A DNA stretch of 64,000 nt, from contig CALUIU010000002.1 in assembly GCA_944320795.1 (NCBI GenBank), forward strand, positions 62,001 to 126,000. The letters run 5' to 3'. Shown piece after piece: positions 27,136 through 35,643 of this stretch; position 1 is the first letter of the stretch, and each line of letters opens with the position of its first letter. The translations under genes and the position numbers were made by a program. This stretch comes from Candidatus Paraprevotella stercoravium (GTDB lineage Bacteria > Bacteroidota > Bacteroidia > Bacteroidales > Bacteroidaceae). Below the pieces are notes generated by a model that searched no databases, was not told the origin of the DNA, and saw only the letters and a list, made by a program, of their open reading frames with translations.

Positions 27136-27852
27136 ATGGAACTTCATTGTGTCATCATTGACGACGAGCCCCTGGCTTTGGATCTGCTGGAGTCATACAT
27201 TCAGAAAACTCCCTTTCTGATCCTGGAAGGGAAATACAGTAGTGCTGTAGAGGCATTGTCGAAAGTAGACTGGAACCTGATAGACATCATTTTCCTGGAC
27301 ATACAGATGCCGGACCTCAACGGACTTGAATTTTCAAGAATGCTCCCGAATCGGGTGCGCATCATCTTCACCACAGCCTTTCAGCAGTATGCTTTGGACG
27401 GATTCCGGGCCAATGCTCTGGATTATCTGCTCAAGCCTTTCAGTTATACTGATTTTATGGAGGCTGTCAAAAAAGCGTTGGAATGGTTTCAGATGAAGAA
27501 TTCCAATCCGGAAAAAGAACCAACCGACCACGATTTCATCTACGTGAAATCAGATTACAAACTGATACAAATCGCCCTGAAAGACATTCTGTATATTGAA
27601 GGCCTGAAAGACTATCTGAAAATCTATCTGGAAAATGAGGCTCGCCCGATTATTACGCTGGCCAGTATGAAATCCATGGAAGAACGGCTACCTTCTCCCC
27701 GCTTCATGCGCGTACACCGCTCCTATATCGTACAGACCGCAAAAGTAAAGACTCTGGAGCGAGGTGTCATCGTTTTTGGCAAAACCCGCATTCCGGTTTC
27801 CGAAAGCTATAAAGGCGCCCTGATGAATTTTTTGAATGAGTATACTGTGTAA
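27136..27852 (+). CDS. LytTR-family response regulator
   Basis: A 238-residue transcription regulator partnered with the kinase immediately upstream (four bases between them). The receiver domain has the acidic pocket IIDDEP at residues 7-12, the phospho-acceptor Asp55 (IIFLDIQMPDLNG), the Thr in FTTAF and the Lys in LLKPF. A LytTR DNA-binding domain covers about residues 137-236 (FIYVKSDYKLIQIALKDILYIEGLKDY; RFMRVHRSYIVQ). The ATG at 27136 (MELHCVIIDDEP) is the family start. It probably controls its own operon. Confidence 0.95.
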   Translation: MELHCVIIDDEPLALDLLESYIQKTPFLILEGKYSSAVEALSKVDWNLIDIIFLDIQMPDLNGLEFSRMLPNRVRIIFTTAFQQYALDGFRANALDYLLKPFSYTDFMEAVKKALEWFQMKNSNPEKEPTDHDFIYVKSDYKLIQIALKDILYIEGLKDYLKIYLENEARPIITLASMKSMEERLPSPRFMRVHRSYIVQTAKVKTLERGVIVFGKTRIPVSESYKGALMNFLNEYTV

Positions 27853-27910
27853 AAGTAGTTAATTTGAATAAAACATTCAGAGCACATATAAATTATTTTG
27901 CCCTTTTGTT

Positions 27911-27918
27911 TAAATTTG
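27911..27918 (+). promoter_or_regulatory. Promoter -7 box for the DUF4468 gene
   Basis: TAAATTTG, an exact TAnnTTTG match 23 bases before the ATG at 27942. It supports that ATG over an upstream in-frame TTG at 27864. Confidence 0.55.
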
Positions 27919-27941
27919 CAGTGAAACTAAAGAAACAAAAC

Positions 27942-28559
27942 ATGAAACAGTTATTATTTACCTTATTATTTTGCCTGCCTTTGTTCGTTTTTGCCAAAAA
28001 TGATGACTCCAAATATTTGGCCGGAGCTGTACCCGAAGTAAACGGACAAGTACTATTCCAACAGACTTTTGCTGTAAAAGACAAAAGCAAAGACGAAATT
28101 TATCAAGTGATGAATGCTTTTGTCAAACGAATGACACAAGAAGAAAACCAACTAAAGCGCACTCGCATTACAGCTGAAGATCCGGCTACAGGAACTATCA
28201 CCGCGCGCTTTGAGGAATGGCTTGTCTTCAAGAAAAAAATTCTGTATCTGGACCGTACACGTTTCAACTATTTGTTAAACGTAACTTGCTCCGACGGAAA
28301 ATGCAAAATGGTCATTACACAGATCAGCTACTATTACCGTGAAGATATGAACGGTGAAAACGGAGACACCTATAAGGCTGAAGAATGGATTAGCGATAAA
28401 GAAGCGATCAATAAAGCCGGAACCAAGCTATATCCGATTTCCGGAAAATTCCGTAGAAAAACTGTCGATCGCGTTGAAAGTATCTTCAAACAGGCACGCG
28501 AGGAATTTGAAAAAGAAATAAGAAAAGAAAATCAGGCCACAGAACTGATTACCGAATAA
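27942..28559 (+). CDS. DUF4468 exported protein
   Basis: A 205-residue protein with a signal peptide (MKQLLFTLLFCLPLFVFA). It matches the DUF4468 family of Bacteroidales, whose function is unknown. The family usually has an N-terminal TBP-like fold domain, seen here as GQVLFQQTFAVKDKSKDEIYQVMNAFVKRM and ARFEEWLVFKKKILYLDRTRFNYLLNV (described as two motifs). The C-terminus is a charged helix (FKQAREEFEKEIRKE). It lies 90 bases after the response regulator with its own promoter, so a link to the efflux operon is not implied. Confidence 0.82.
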   Translation: MKQLLFTLLFCLPLFVFAKNDDSKYLAGAVPEVNGQVLFQQTFAVKDKSKDEIYQVMNAFVKRMTQEENQLKRTRITAEDPATGTITARFEEWLVFKKKILYLDRTRFNYLLNVTCSDGKCKMVITQISYYYREDMNGENGDTYKAEEWISDKEAINKAGTKLYPISGKFRRKTVDRVESIFKQAREEFEKEIRKENQATELITE

Positions 28560-28592
28560 TAACAGAATCTATTTCGGAAAGAATAAATGATA

Positions 28593-28631
28593 GGCGACAG
28601 GATTTCTTCACAAAATATCCTGTCGCTTAAT
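28593..28631 (+). terminator. Terminator of the DUF4468 gene
   Basis: A perfect 10-bp stem (GCGACAGGAT with ATCCTGTCGC), a 14-nt loop and TTAATTTTT. The remaining 200 bases to the next promoter are AT-rich with nothing recognisable. Confidence 0.85.
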
Positions 28632-28833
28632 TTTTAGCACAAAAAATACATTTTTGAGCAAAATCTAGGTATCGGATTTTACAATATAGTTGCAATTAAA
28701 ACCAAAAGACCACTTTTTTATTACTTATTACAAACCAAACACTTACGCCAAAATAAAACTATAATTTTATCAATATTTAAATTAATATTCGTTTATTTTT
28801 CCGAACTTTTTATCCAAATGGGAAATATGAGAG

Positions 28834-28841
28834 TATCTTTG
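28834..28841 (+). promoter_or_regulatory. Promoter of the TPR/2-oxoacid oxidoreductase operon
   Basis: TATCTTTG, an exact TAnnTTTG match 26 bases before the ATG at 28868. Confidence 0.6.
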
Positions 28842-28867
28842 TAGTAAGGAATCAATGCATATTTTTT

Positions 28868-29143
28868 ATGAAAGAAATTGCCGAATGCAAAAGACTATTG
28901 CAAGAAGGAAGTATTGAGGAGGTTAAGAAAAAAATTCAGGATTTACTTATCCGGAAAGAAGGTCCGGCTGATGAACTTTACTATCTTCTGGGAAATGCCT
29001 ACCGCAAGCAGCAGAATTGGCAAATGGCTATCAACAATTACTCAGAAGCCATCTCAATCAACCCGGAAAGTCCGGCACGCGAAGCACGAAGCATGTTATT
29101 GGATATTCTGAATTTCTATCATAAAGACCTGTACAATCCTTGA
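28868..29143 (+). CDS. Small TPR protein heading the 2-oxoacid oxidoreductase operon
   Basis: A 91-residue cytoplasmic protein with two tetratricopeptide-like helix pairs. The clearest is residues 38-72 (ELYYLLGNAYRKQQNWQMAINNYSEAISINPES, read as one TPR). It has no signal peptide. It lies 29 bases ahead of the ferredoxin-like subunit gene and shares the operon promoter. TPR proteins mediate protein contacts, so it may help assemble or regulate the oxidoreductase; that role is inference. Confidence 0.75.
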   Translation: MKEIAECKRLLQEGSIEEVKKKIQDLLIRKEGPADELYYLLGNAYRKQQNWQMAINNYSEAISINPESPAREARSMLLDILNFYHKDLYNP

Positions 29144-29172
29144 TTGAACTTTAACGACTAATACAAAAATAT

Positions 29173-29403
29173 ATGGCAAAAATAAGAGGTGCAATCATCA
29201 TTGACCGCGACCGCTGCAAGGGATGCAACCTGTGTGTGGTAGCTTGCCCGCTAAACCTGCTGGCTTTAGCTGAAAAAGAGGTCAATAAGAAAGGTTATCG
29301 ATTTGCCCAACAGACAATAGAGAATGTCTGCAATGGATGTGCATCATGCGCCATTGTCTGTCCGGACGGATGTATAACGGTTTATAAAAAGAAAGAAATC
29401 TAG
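29173..29403 (+). CDS. korD: 2-oxoacid:ferredoxin oxidoreductase, delta (4Fe-4S ferredoxin) subunit
   Basis: A 76-residue protein with two CxxCxxCxxxCP clusters, CKGCNLCVVACP and CNGCASCAIVCP, each binding a 4Fe-4S cluster. Such subunits carry electrons from the catalytic TPP site to ferredoxin in the anaerobic oxidative decarboxylation of 2-oxoacids. It lies four bases ahead of the alpha-subunit gene. The symbol follows the 2-oxoglutarate enzyme, but the branched-chain enzyme (vor) is equally possible. Confidence 0.88.
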   Translation: MAKIRGAIIIDRDRCKGCNLCVVACPLNLLALAEKEVNKKGYRFAQQTIENVCNGCASCAIVCPDGCITVYKKKEI

Positions 29404-29407
29404 AAGT

Positions 29408-30496
29408 ATGGCAAAGGAAGAAATCGTTTTAATGAAAGGCAATGAAGCCATTGCCCATGCTGCTATCCGCTGCGGATGCGACGGATACTTCGGCTACCCT
29501 ATTACTCCACAGTCGGAAGTATTGGAAACACTGGCAGCCGAGGAACCTTGGAAAACAACCGGTATGGTCGTGTTGCAAGCCGAAAGTGAGGTTGCCTCCA
29601 TCAATATGGTTTACGGTGGCGGTGCCGCCGGAAAGCGGGTCATGACCTCATCTTCAAGTCCGGGTGTGGCCTTGATGCAAGAGGGTATTTCTTATATGGC
29701 CGGTGCTGAAATCCCGGGACTGATTGTCAACGTACAGCGTGGCGGACCGGGTTTGGGTACCATTCAGCCTAGTCAGTCTGATTATTTTCAGGCCACCCGT
29801 GGTGGCGGTAACGGCGATTACAATGTCATCGTACTGGCTCCGGCATCCGTTCAGGAAATGGCCGATTTTGTAGACCTCTCTTTTGAACTGGCTTTCAAAT
29901 ACCGCAACCCGGCAATGATTTTAAGCGACGGCGTCATTGGACAAATGATGGAAAAAGTTGTTCTGCCTCCATTCAAGCCCAGACGCACGGAAGAAGAAGT
30001 GGAAAAGGAATGCCCATGGGCAGCTATCGGCAAAAAGAAACATCGTGCACCTAATATTATCACGTCGCTGGAACTTGAACCGCACCACATGGAAGAAAAG
30101 AATCTTCATTTACAGGCCAAATACCAGGAAATCCGTGAAAAGGAAGTACGTTACGAAGAAATTCTCTGCGATGATGCCGACTACGTAATTGTCGCTTTCG
30201 GTTCAGCCTCACGTATCGCTCAGAAAGTCATCGAATTATGCCGCGAAGAGGGGCTGAAAGTCGGTTTGCTTCGCCCCATTACCCTTTGGCCGTTCCCCAG
30301 CAAGGAAATTCATGAACTGAGCAAGCACGTCAAAGGAATACTCAGCTTTGAAATCAATGCCGGTCAGATGATCGAAGATATCCGTCTGGCTGTAGAGGGA
30401 AATGCTCCGGTTGCCTATTACGGACGAATGGGCGGTATTGTCCCAACTCCAGAAGAGGTTGTTGAGGCCTTGAAAAAAGAACTTATCATGAAGTAA
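29408..30496 (+). CDS. korA: 2-oxoacid:ferredoxin oxidoreductase, alpha subunit (KorA/VorB)
   Basis: A 362-residue subunit of the CoA-acylating 2-oxoacid oxidoreductase, which turns 2-oxoacids such as 2-oxoglutarate or 2-oxoisovalerate into acyl-CoA, CO2 and reduced ferredoxin. The pyrimidine-binding domain shows GNEAIAHAAIRCGCDGYFGYPITPQSE and MTSSSSPGVALMQEGISY; domain II shows VIVAFGSASRIAQKVI. GQMIEDIRLAVEG is near the end. Substrate choice (kor or vor) cannot be settled by eye. The next gene is a small membrane protein rather than the beta subunit. Confidence 0.9.
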   Translation: MAKEEIVLMKGNEAIAHAAIRCGCDGYFGYPITPQSEVLETLAAEEPWKTTGMVVLQAESEVASINMVYGGGAAGKRVMTSSSSPGVALMQEGISYMAGAEIPGLIVNVQRGGPGLGTIQPSQSDYFQATRGGGNGDYNVIVLAPASVQEMADFVDLSFELAFKYRNPAMILSDGVIGQMMEKVVLPPFKPRRTEEEVEKECPWAAIGKKKHRAPNIITSLELEPHHMEEKNLHLQAKYQEIREKEVRYEEILCDDADYVIVAFGSASRIAQKVIELCREEGLKVGLLRPITLWPFPSKEIHELSKHVKGILSFEINAGQMIEDIRLAVEGNAPVAYYGRMGGIVPTPEEVVEALKKELIMK

Positions 30497-30509
30497 AAAG
30501 AAGAATCAG

Positions 30510-30749
30510 ATGAACCGAGAAGAAATAGAAAAACTTGTTGAAGAATCGGCAGCACAAGCCAGAAAGCGTCGAAAAGGCCCTTCTACAGAGCAGATCCGTC
30601 AGATACTCAATACCCTGTTTCTGATTGCGGCTGTTGTAGGTATAATTTGCTATTTTGCAATACCCGAAAACCGCTGGATAGGATTGGGCATTGTCGGATC
30701 AGGAATGATTCTCAAAGTCATTGAGTTCTTCATACGATTCATGTTCTAA
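30510..30749 (+). CDS. Small membrane protein inside the 2-oxoacid oxidoreductase operon
   Basis: A 79-residue protein I do not recognise. The N-terminal 30 residues are charged (EEIEKLVEESAAQARKRRKG). Two hydrophobic segments follow (about 32-52, FLIAAVVGIICYFAI, and 56-77, IGLGIVGSGMILKVIEFFI) separated by a PENRW turn. It lies between the alpha and beta subunit genes with gaps of 13 and 11 bases, so it is translated with the enzyme. It may tether the complex to the membrane; this is inference. Confidence 0.75.
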   Translation: MNREEIEKLVEESAAQARKRRKGPSTEQIRQILNTLFLIAAVVGIICYFAIPENRWIGLGIVGSGMILKVIEFFIRFMF

Positions 30750-30760
30750 AGGATATAATT

Positions 30761-31534
30761 ATGACAGACAACGAAATCATACAGCCAGAAAATCTGGTAT
30801 ACAGCAAGCCCAAACTGTTGAATGACAACCCGATGCACTATTGCCCGGGATGCAGTCACGGTGTGGTACACAAATTGGTGGCAGAAGTTATTGAAGAGAT
30901 GGGCATGGAAGAAAAGTGTGTAGCCATATCTCCGGTAGGTTGTGCTGTTTTTGCCTACAACTACATAGATGTCGATTGGGTTGAAGCGGCACACGGACGT
31001 GCTCCGGCCTTGGCTACAGCCATTAAGCGATTGTGGCCCGAACGACTGGTCTTCACATATCAGGGAGACGGTGACCTGGCCTGCATCGGAACAGCAGAAA
31101 CCATCCATGCCTTGAACCGTGGCGAGCATATCGCCATCATCTTCATCAACAATGCTATCTACGGCATGACAGGCGGTCAGATGGCCCCAACCACACTTAT
31201 GGGCATGAAAACAGCAACCTGTCCATACGGACGTGAAGCCGATATCCATGGATATCCATTAAACATCACCCAAATTGCCAGTACTTTAGAAGGAACTTCA
31301 TACGTAACCCGACAGTCTGTACACAGTGTGGCTGCTATCCGGAAAGCAAAGAAAGCAATCCGAAAAGCCTTTGAAAACAGCCTGAGAGGCGAAGGATCAA
31401 GTCTGGTAGAGATTGTTTCCACTTGCAATGCCGGTTGGAAAATGTCACCGGAGAAAGCCAACCAATGGATGGAAGAGAATATGTTCAAATCCTATCCGGT
31501 AGGCGATCTGAAAGACACAACAAATCTGGAATAA
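30761..31534 (+). CDS. korB: 2-oxoacid:ferredoxin oxidoreductase, beta (TPP-binding) subunit
   Basis: A 257-residue subunit that binds thiamine pyrophosphate. HYCPGCSHGVVHK at the N-terminus and VGCAVFAYNYIDVD are typical; the TPP/Mg motif is GDGDLACIGTAETIHALNRG followed by NNAIYGMTGGQMAPTT. It pairs with the alpha subunit to form the catalytic core. It is part of the operon 28868-32094. Confidence 0.93.
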   Translation: MTDNEIIQPENLVYSKPKLLNDNPMHYCPGCSHGVVHKLVAEVIEEMGMEEKCVAISPVGCAVFAYNYIDVDWVEAAHGRAPALATAIKRLWPERLVFTYQGDGDLACIGTAETIHALNRGEHIAIIFINNAIYGMTGGQMAPTTLMGMKTATCPYGREADIHGYPLNITQIASTLEGTSYVTRQSVHSVAAIRKAKKAIRKAFENSLRGEGSSLVEIVSTCNAGWKMSPEKANQWMEENMFKSYPVGDLKDTTNLE

Positions 31535-31548
31535 AGAGTTAGACAATT

Positions 31549-32094
31549 ATGAAAGAAGAAATTATTATAGCAGGATTCGGCGGTCAGGGTGTTTTATCCA
31601 TGGGAAAAATCTTAGCTTATGCCGCTCTTATGGAAGGAAAGGAAGTATCCTGGATGCCCTCATACGGTCCGGAACAACGAGGCGGAACAGCCAATGTAAC
31701 CATCATCGTAAGTGATGAGCGCATCTCCTCTCCCATCTTGAGCACATACGACACAGCGATTATCCTGAACCAGCCTTCACTGGACCGTTTCGAACAGCAA
31801 ATCAAACCCGGTGGAACCCTGATCTACGACAGTTATGGTATCACAACACCACCAACTCGGGAAGACATCTCCATTTACCGTATTGAAGCCATGGAGGCTG
31901 CGGCGGAAATGCAAAATGCAAAGGCTTTCAATATGATTGTATTGGGAGGACTGTTGAAGATCCATCCGCTGGCAGAACTGGACAATGTGTTGTTGGCCTT
32001 GCGCAAGACACTTCCCGAACGCCATCACAAGCTCATTCCTGTAAATGAAGCGGCATTACGCAAGGGAATGGAAATAATTTATCCGGTCCGATAA
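31549..32094 (+). CDS. korC: 2-oxoacid:ferredoxin oxidoreductase, gamma subunit
   Basis: A 181-residue gamma domain, the fourth catalytic-complex subunit. Family motifs are IIIAGFGGQGVLSMGKILAYAAL near the N-terminus (GFGGQGV), the WMPSYGPEQRGGTANVTIIVSD segment and FNMIVLGGLLK. It follows the beta subunit after 14 bases and ends the operon at a strong terminator. Confidence 0.92.
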   Translation: MKEEIIIAGFGGQGVLSMGKILAYAALMEGKEVSWMPSYGPEQRGGTANVTIIVSDERISSPILSTYDTAIILNQPSLDRFEQQIKPGGTLIYDSYGITTPPTREDISIYRIEAMEAAAEMQNAKAFNMIVLGGLLKIHPLAELDNVLLALRKTLPERHHKLIPVNEAALRKGMEIIYPVR

Positions 32095-32109
32095 GAAGAT
32101 TTTTCATTG

Positions 32110-32150
32110 AAAAAGAGCATGTTTTAAATTCAGAAACATGCTCTTTTTTT
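32110..32150 (+). terminator. Terminator of the 2-oxoacid oxidoreductase operon
   Basis: A perfect 14-bp stem (AAAAGAGCATGTTT with AAACATGCTCTTTT), a 9-nt loop and a T-tract, 16 bases past the stop codon. Confidence 0.92.
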
Positions 32151-32160
32151 AATTTATTAC

Positions 32161-32168
32161 TATCTTTG
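32161..32168 (+). promoter_or_regulatory. Promoter of the putative porin gene, near-leaderless
   Basis: TATCTTTG, an exact -7 match, with only eight bases to the ATG at 32177. The predicted leader is about four nt or less. Confidence 0.65.
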
Positions 32169-32176
32169 TACCCATT

Positions 32177-34384
32177 ATGAAGCAATATCTTTTAGTACTG
32201 CTATTCCTGCTCCTTACTCCAGTTACAGGAAAAGCTCAGATTGACAACTTCAGTCAGCAGAATCAGGGGTATAACGAAGAATACGGAAGGATGGAAAATG
32301 GCGGAAACAACCATTTTTCCTGGGGACGAGATACAACAAAAAGTGACAAGCCTATTCCCATAGGCCTGTTTATGTGGAATATTGACAAACGCCTGGGAGA
32401 TATCACCCATGTGGAAGCGGACACGATGATGTATCGGTTTCAAAACTTCAACAATACCGATGGTATCAGCGGCTCTTACAATACTTTAGGAAACTTGGGG
32501 TCTCCCCGCATGAATCGCCTTTTTATGGATCGGGAAGTTTTTTCCGAAACATTCTTCATGGAACCTTACAGTTTCTTCTATACTCCCGTAAACAAATTCA
32601 TGTTTACCAATACCAAAAGCCCGTTTACCAATCTTTCTTATCACCGAGCTGGAAACACGCAGGACGGTGAAGACCGCGTACGCGCTTATTTTGCCTCAAA
32701 CATCAATAAACTATCCGGTATCGGTTTTTTGTTGGATTACGCCTATGGACGCGGTTTCTACAACAATCAAGCCACTTCTTTGTTTAACGGAAGCCTTTAC
32801 GGCTACTATCTGGGAGACCGGTACAACATGCACGCATGGATCAGTTCCAATCACATCAAGATTGGAGAAAACGGCGGTATTGACGATGACACTTATATAA
32901 CAAACCCGGAAAGCTTCAGCCAGTCATTCCGTTCCAAGGATATCCCTACTGTTCTGGCAGAGACATGGAACCGGAATGATGACCAGACCTATTTTCTGAC
33001 TCATCGCTACAATCTGGGATTTGACCAATCCCTTATTACCAAAGATTCTATCGCCAAATTGATTCCGGCCGATACGACCTTGTTCAAATCCTTAAAGGAC
33101 AGTATACTGCGTGTACGTATAGAAACAGACACCTTACTCCGCAAACAAGTACGTGATTCTCTGTGCCAGAATTATATCACCAGTCTTGCGTTGCCATCAC
33201 GCTTCGTTCCGGTGACCAGTTTTATTCACACCTTGAATGTCCGTCATGGCGTACACGGTTACTACAGCCGTGAAACCCCGGATTTCTATTATACCAACCA
33301 TTATTACGGTGATCAGAATCAGGTAAAAGATATTTTTGACGAACTCTCAGTCAGAAACACATTGGGCATCGCCTTGCATGAAGGATTCAACAAATGGGCA
33401 AAAGCCGGACTGACTGCTTTTGCGACCCACGAATTCCGCACGTACAATCTGCCTTATCACCTGGGAACCGGTGGAAAAGCCACGCAACGCTATACGGAAA
33501 ACAATATATCGGTCGGTGGTATACTCAGCAAGAAAGAAGGAAAGCTGTTGCATTACAAGGCAGAAGGCGATATCGTATTATTGGGTGAGGACGTCGGACA
33601 ATTTAATATTGACGGTAAAGCCGACCTGAATTTCCGTCTGTTCAAAGACACCGTCACTCTGGCTGCACATGCCTACATGAAGAATCTGAACCCTTCATTC
33701 TATTATCGCCATTATCAGTCACAGTTTACTTGGTGGAACAATGATCTGAACTACGAGTTCCGTACTCGTATTGAAGGAGCCCTTCATTCCAAGAAAACAA
33801 AGACGACTTTACGGATCGGTGTGGAAAACATCAAAAACTACACCTATTTCGGTATGGAAAAAACTCCTTATGCGGAGAATTATGAAACGATAGGATACAG
33901 TCACAACACGGTAGTCAACCAGTATAGCGGAAATATACAGGTATTCAGTGCGATATTAAACCAGGATTTCCGTTTTGGCATCTTCAACTGGGAAAACGAA
34001 ATAGCCTATCAGAAAGCCAGCAATTCAGCGGCATTACCTTTGCCCGATCTGACCTTATACAGTAATCTGTACATCAAGTTCAAGATTGCCAAAGTACTGA
34101 ATCTGGAGTTAGGAGGTGATATACGTTATTTTACAAAATATTATGCTCCCGACTATTCTCCGGCCATCGGACAGTTTGTGACACAAGACCGCAATTCATA
34201 TGTTTCTATCGGTAACTATCCGATTTGCAATGTCTATGCCAACCTGCTTTTGAAACACTTCCGTTTCTATATTACAGGCAGTCATATCAACGCTTCTATG
34301 AACGGAAATGCCTTTTTGGCTCCACACTACCCGATAAATCCAATGGTCATCCGCTTTGGACTCTCCTGGAATTTCTACAACTAA
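32177..34384 (+). CDS. Putative outer-membrane porin (Bacteroidetes Porin_10 family)
   Basis: A 735-residue exported protein with a signal peptide (MKQYLLVLLFLLLTPVTGKA). It resembles the Bacteroidetes putative-porin family: an Asn/Gln-rich N-terminus, DITHVEADTMMYRFQNFNNTDG, NLGSPRMNRLFMDR, and a long series of alternating beta strands rich in aromatic residues. The last residues, VIRFGLSWNFYN, end in an aromatic/Asn strand, normal for outer-membrane barrels. What passes through it is unknown. It is a single gene with its own promoter and terminator. Confidence 0.85.
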   Translation: MKQYLLVLLFLLLTPVTGKAQIDNFSQQNQGYNEEYGRMENGGNNHFSWGRDTTKSDKPIPIGLFMWNIDKRLGDITHVEADTMMYRFQNFNNTDGISGSYNTLGNLGSPRMNRLFMDREVFSETFFMEPYSFFYTPVNKFMFTNTKSPFTNLSYHRAGNTQDGEDRVRAYFASNINKLSGIGFLLDYAYGRGFYNNQATSLFNGSLYGYYLGDRYNMHAWISSNHIKIGENGGIDDDTYITNPESFSQSFRSKDIPTVLAETWNRNDDQTYFLTHRYNLGFDQSLITKDSIAKLIPADTTLFKSLKDSILRVRIETDTLLRKQVRDSLCQNYITSLALPSRFVPVTSFIHTLNVRHGVHGYYSRETPDFYYTNHYYGDQNQVKDIFDELSVRNTLGIALHEGFNKWAKAGLTAFATHEFRTYNLPYHLGTGGKATQRYTENNISVGGILSKKEGKLLHYKAEGDIVLLGEDVGQFNIDGKADLNFRLFKDTVTLAAHAYMKNLNPSFYYRHYQSQFTWWNNDLNYEFRTRIEGALHSKKTKTTLRIGVENIKNYTYFGMEKTPYAENYETIGYSHNTVVNQYSGNIQVFSAILNQDFRFGIFNWENEIAYQKASNSAALPLPDLTLYSNLYIKFKIAKVLNLELGGDIRYFTKYYAPDYSPAIGQFVTQDRNSYVSIGNYPICNVYANLLLKHFRFYITGSHINASMNGNAFLAPHYPINPMVIRFGLSWNFYN

Positions 34385-34418
34385 ACCAGAGATGTCAAGA
34401 CAAGCATAATACAAAACT

Positions 34419-34464
34419 AAAAAACGCATTCTCTTCTGCCAAGTCAGAAAAGAATGCGTTTTTT
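34419..34464. terminator. Bidirectional terminator after the porin gene
   Basis: A perfect 14-bp stem (AAAAAACGCATTCT with AGAATGCGTTTTTT) between convergent genes. Confidence 0.9.
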
Positions 34465-34479
34465 GATTGTAAACCTAAA

Positions 34480-35412
34480 CTATGCTTGCAACAGGCGTTT
34501 CTGCTCCTGCTCATAAAGAGCAATCTCTTCCTTTTTCTTCTCCTGTGAACCATACATAAATAACAGAGAGAAATACATGGTAGAGAAAAGAAACAGACTC
34601 AAAGCTGCTGACAGAAAAACAACCAAAAACTGCATCACATTAAAAGCAACCGGCAAATCAGTCAGGTCTCCTCCCAATTCCATAAAGAATGATTCGGAAC
34701 GGGCAAAAAGCAAGACCAAAGAAGGCATACAGAAAAATACAGTGCAAAGAACACAAAATAAGCCACTGATAAAAAATACAGCCGACCATGCTCCCCAACT
34801 CTGATACAGTTCCCGAATATTGGAAAGCTGAAGTGAAACTGTCTTCGAAGGAAGCAAACTAGATACTACAAAAGCAGTATAAGGAATAAATACAGCCAAG
34901 ATTAGCATCACATCCCAGAACCAGCTCCACCAGGCAACTCCCACAAAATAATGAAATACTCCTGACAGAACAGCAAGCATCAGCAGAAAGATAAATGCGA
35001 AAGCCAACAATTTACCTGAAGGCTCCATCGCAACCTTCATCAAGCGGCCTTTTCCCATATATCGCAAATGCCCTGTCTGAACATAATTGCGTGCCAGTAC
35101 TGTAAGCTGACCGCCAAAAAAGGCAGAAAGCAAAGTAGCGGCCAACAACAGGAGCACCAATAGCATTCCAAACAATATCTTTGGAAAAAAAGGAAAGTTG
35201 GACGGATCAACATAGGTAAACACGAATCGTGCCAAAGGCTGGTACATAAAGCTGCACACAGCCATACAAAAAGAAAACAGCAAAACGGACGTCCATGTCT
35301 GTTTCAAAATCGTCCACAAATTATCGGCAAAAAGCTTGAATCCCTTTATCAGACAGGAGGAATAACTCCGCACCTTATAAAAACCCTGATCAACATCTTT
35401 ATTCTCTTCCAT
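34480..35412 (-). CDS. Integral membrane protein of unknown function
   Basis: A 310-residue protein I cannot assign. Six hydrophobic segments are seen (about residues 40-58, 78-100, 132-153, 158-183, 210-236 and 255-290). The N-terminus (YKVRSYSSCLIKGFKLFADNLWTILKQTW) is cytoplasmic and resembles the amphipathic entry of DUF4013/YciC-like membrane proteins. The C-terminus is a charged Lys/Glu tail. It is a single gene with its own promoter and a shared terminator. Nothing in the neighbourhood suggests a substrate. Confidence 0.7.
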   Translation of the reverse strand: MEENKDVDQGFYKVRSYSSCLIKGFKLFADNLWTILKQTWTSVLLFSFCMAVCSFMYQPLARFVFTYVDPSNFPFFPKILFGMLLVLLLLAATLLSAFFGGQLTVLARNYVQTGHLRYMGKGRLMKVAMEPSGKLLAFAFIFLLMLAVLSGVFHYFVGVAWWSWFWDVMLILAVFIPYTAFVVSSLLPSKTVSLQLSNIRELYQSWGAWSAVFFISGLFCVLCTVFFCMPSLVLLFARSESFFMELGGDLTDLPVAFNVMQFLVVFLSAALSLFLFSTMYFSLLFMYGSQEKKKEEIALYEQEQKRLLQA

Positions 35413-35436
35413 AATTTCAATAGATTAATGTGAGGG

Positions 35437-35444
35437 CAAATATA
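35437..35444 (-). promoter_or_regulatory. Promoter -7 box for the membrane-protein gene
   Basis: TATATTTG on the minus strand, an exact TAnnTTTG match 24 bases before the start at 35412. Confidence 0.6.
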
Positions 35445-35581
35445 CCCAAAAAATCCGATAACAAGACAGGAAAAAGGCTACGAAAAAAGCAAATGTAAAC
35501 AAAATTATTCTTATTTGGAGAGCGTTTACATCTGTATGTCACAAAAAGCCGGCGAAGCTTTCTTTTTTCCAAAATAAAAAC

Positions 35582-35589
35582 TAATTTTG
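35582..35589 (+). promoter_or_regulatory. Promoter -7 box for the Gfo/Idh/MocA gene
   Basis: TAATTTTG, an exact TAnnTTTG match about 54 bases before the ATG at 35644. An in-frame TTG at 35587 falls within the box and cannot be the start. Confidence 0.6.
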
Positions 35590-35643
35590 TGTAGAAAGAG
35601 TAAAGAACTACTACGTAAATTCCAAGAATCAAAAATCAGATAT

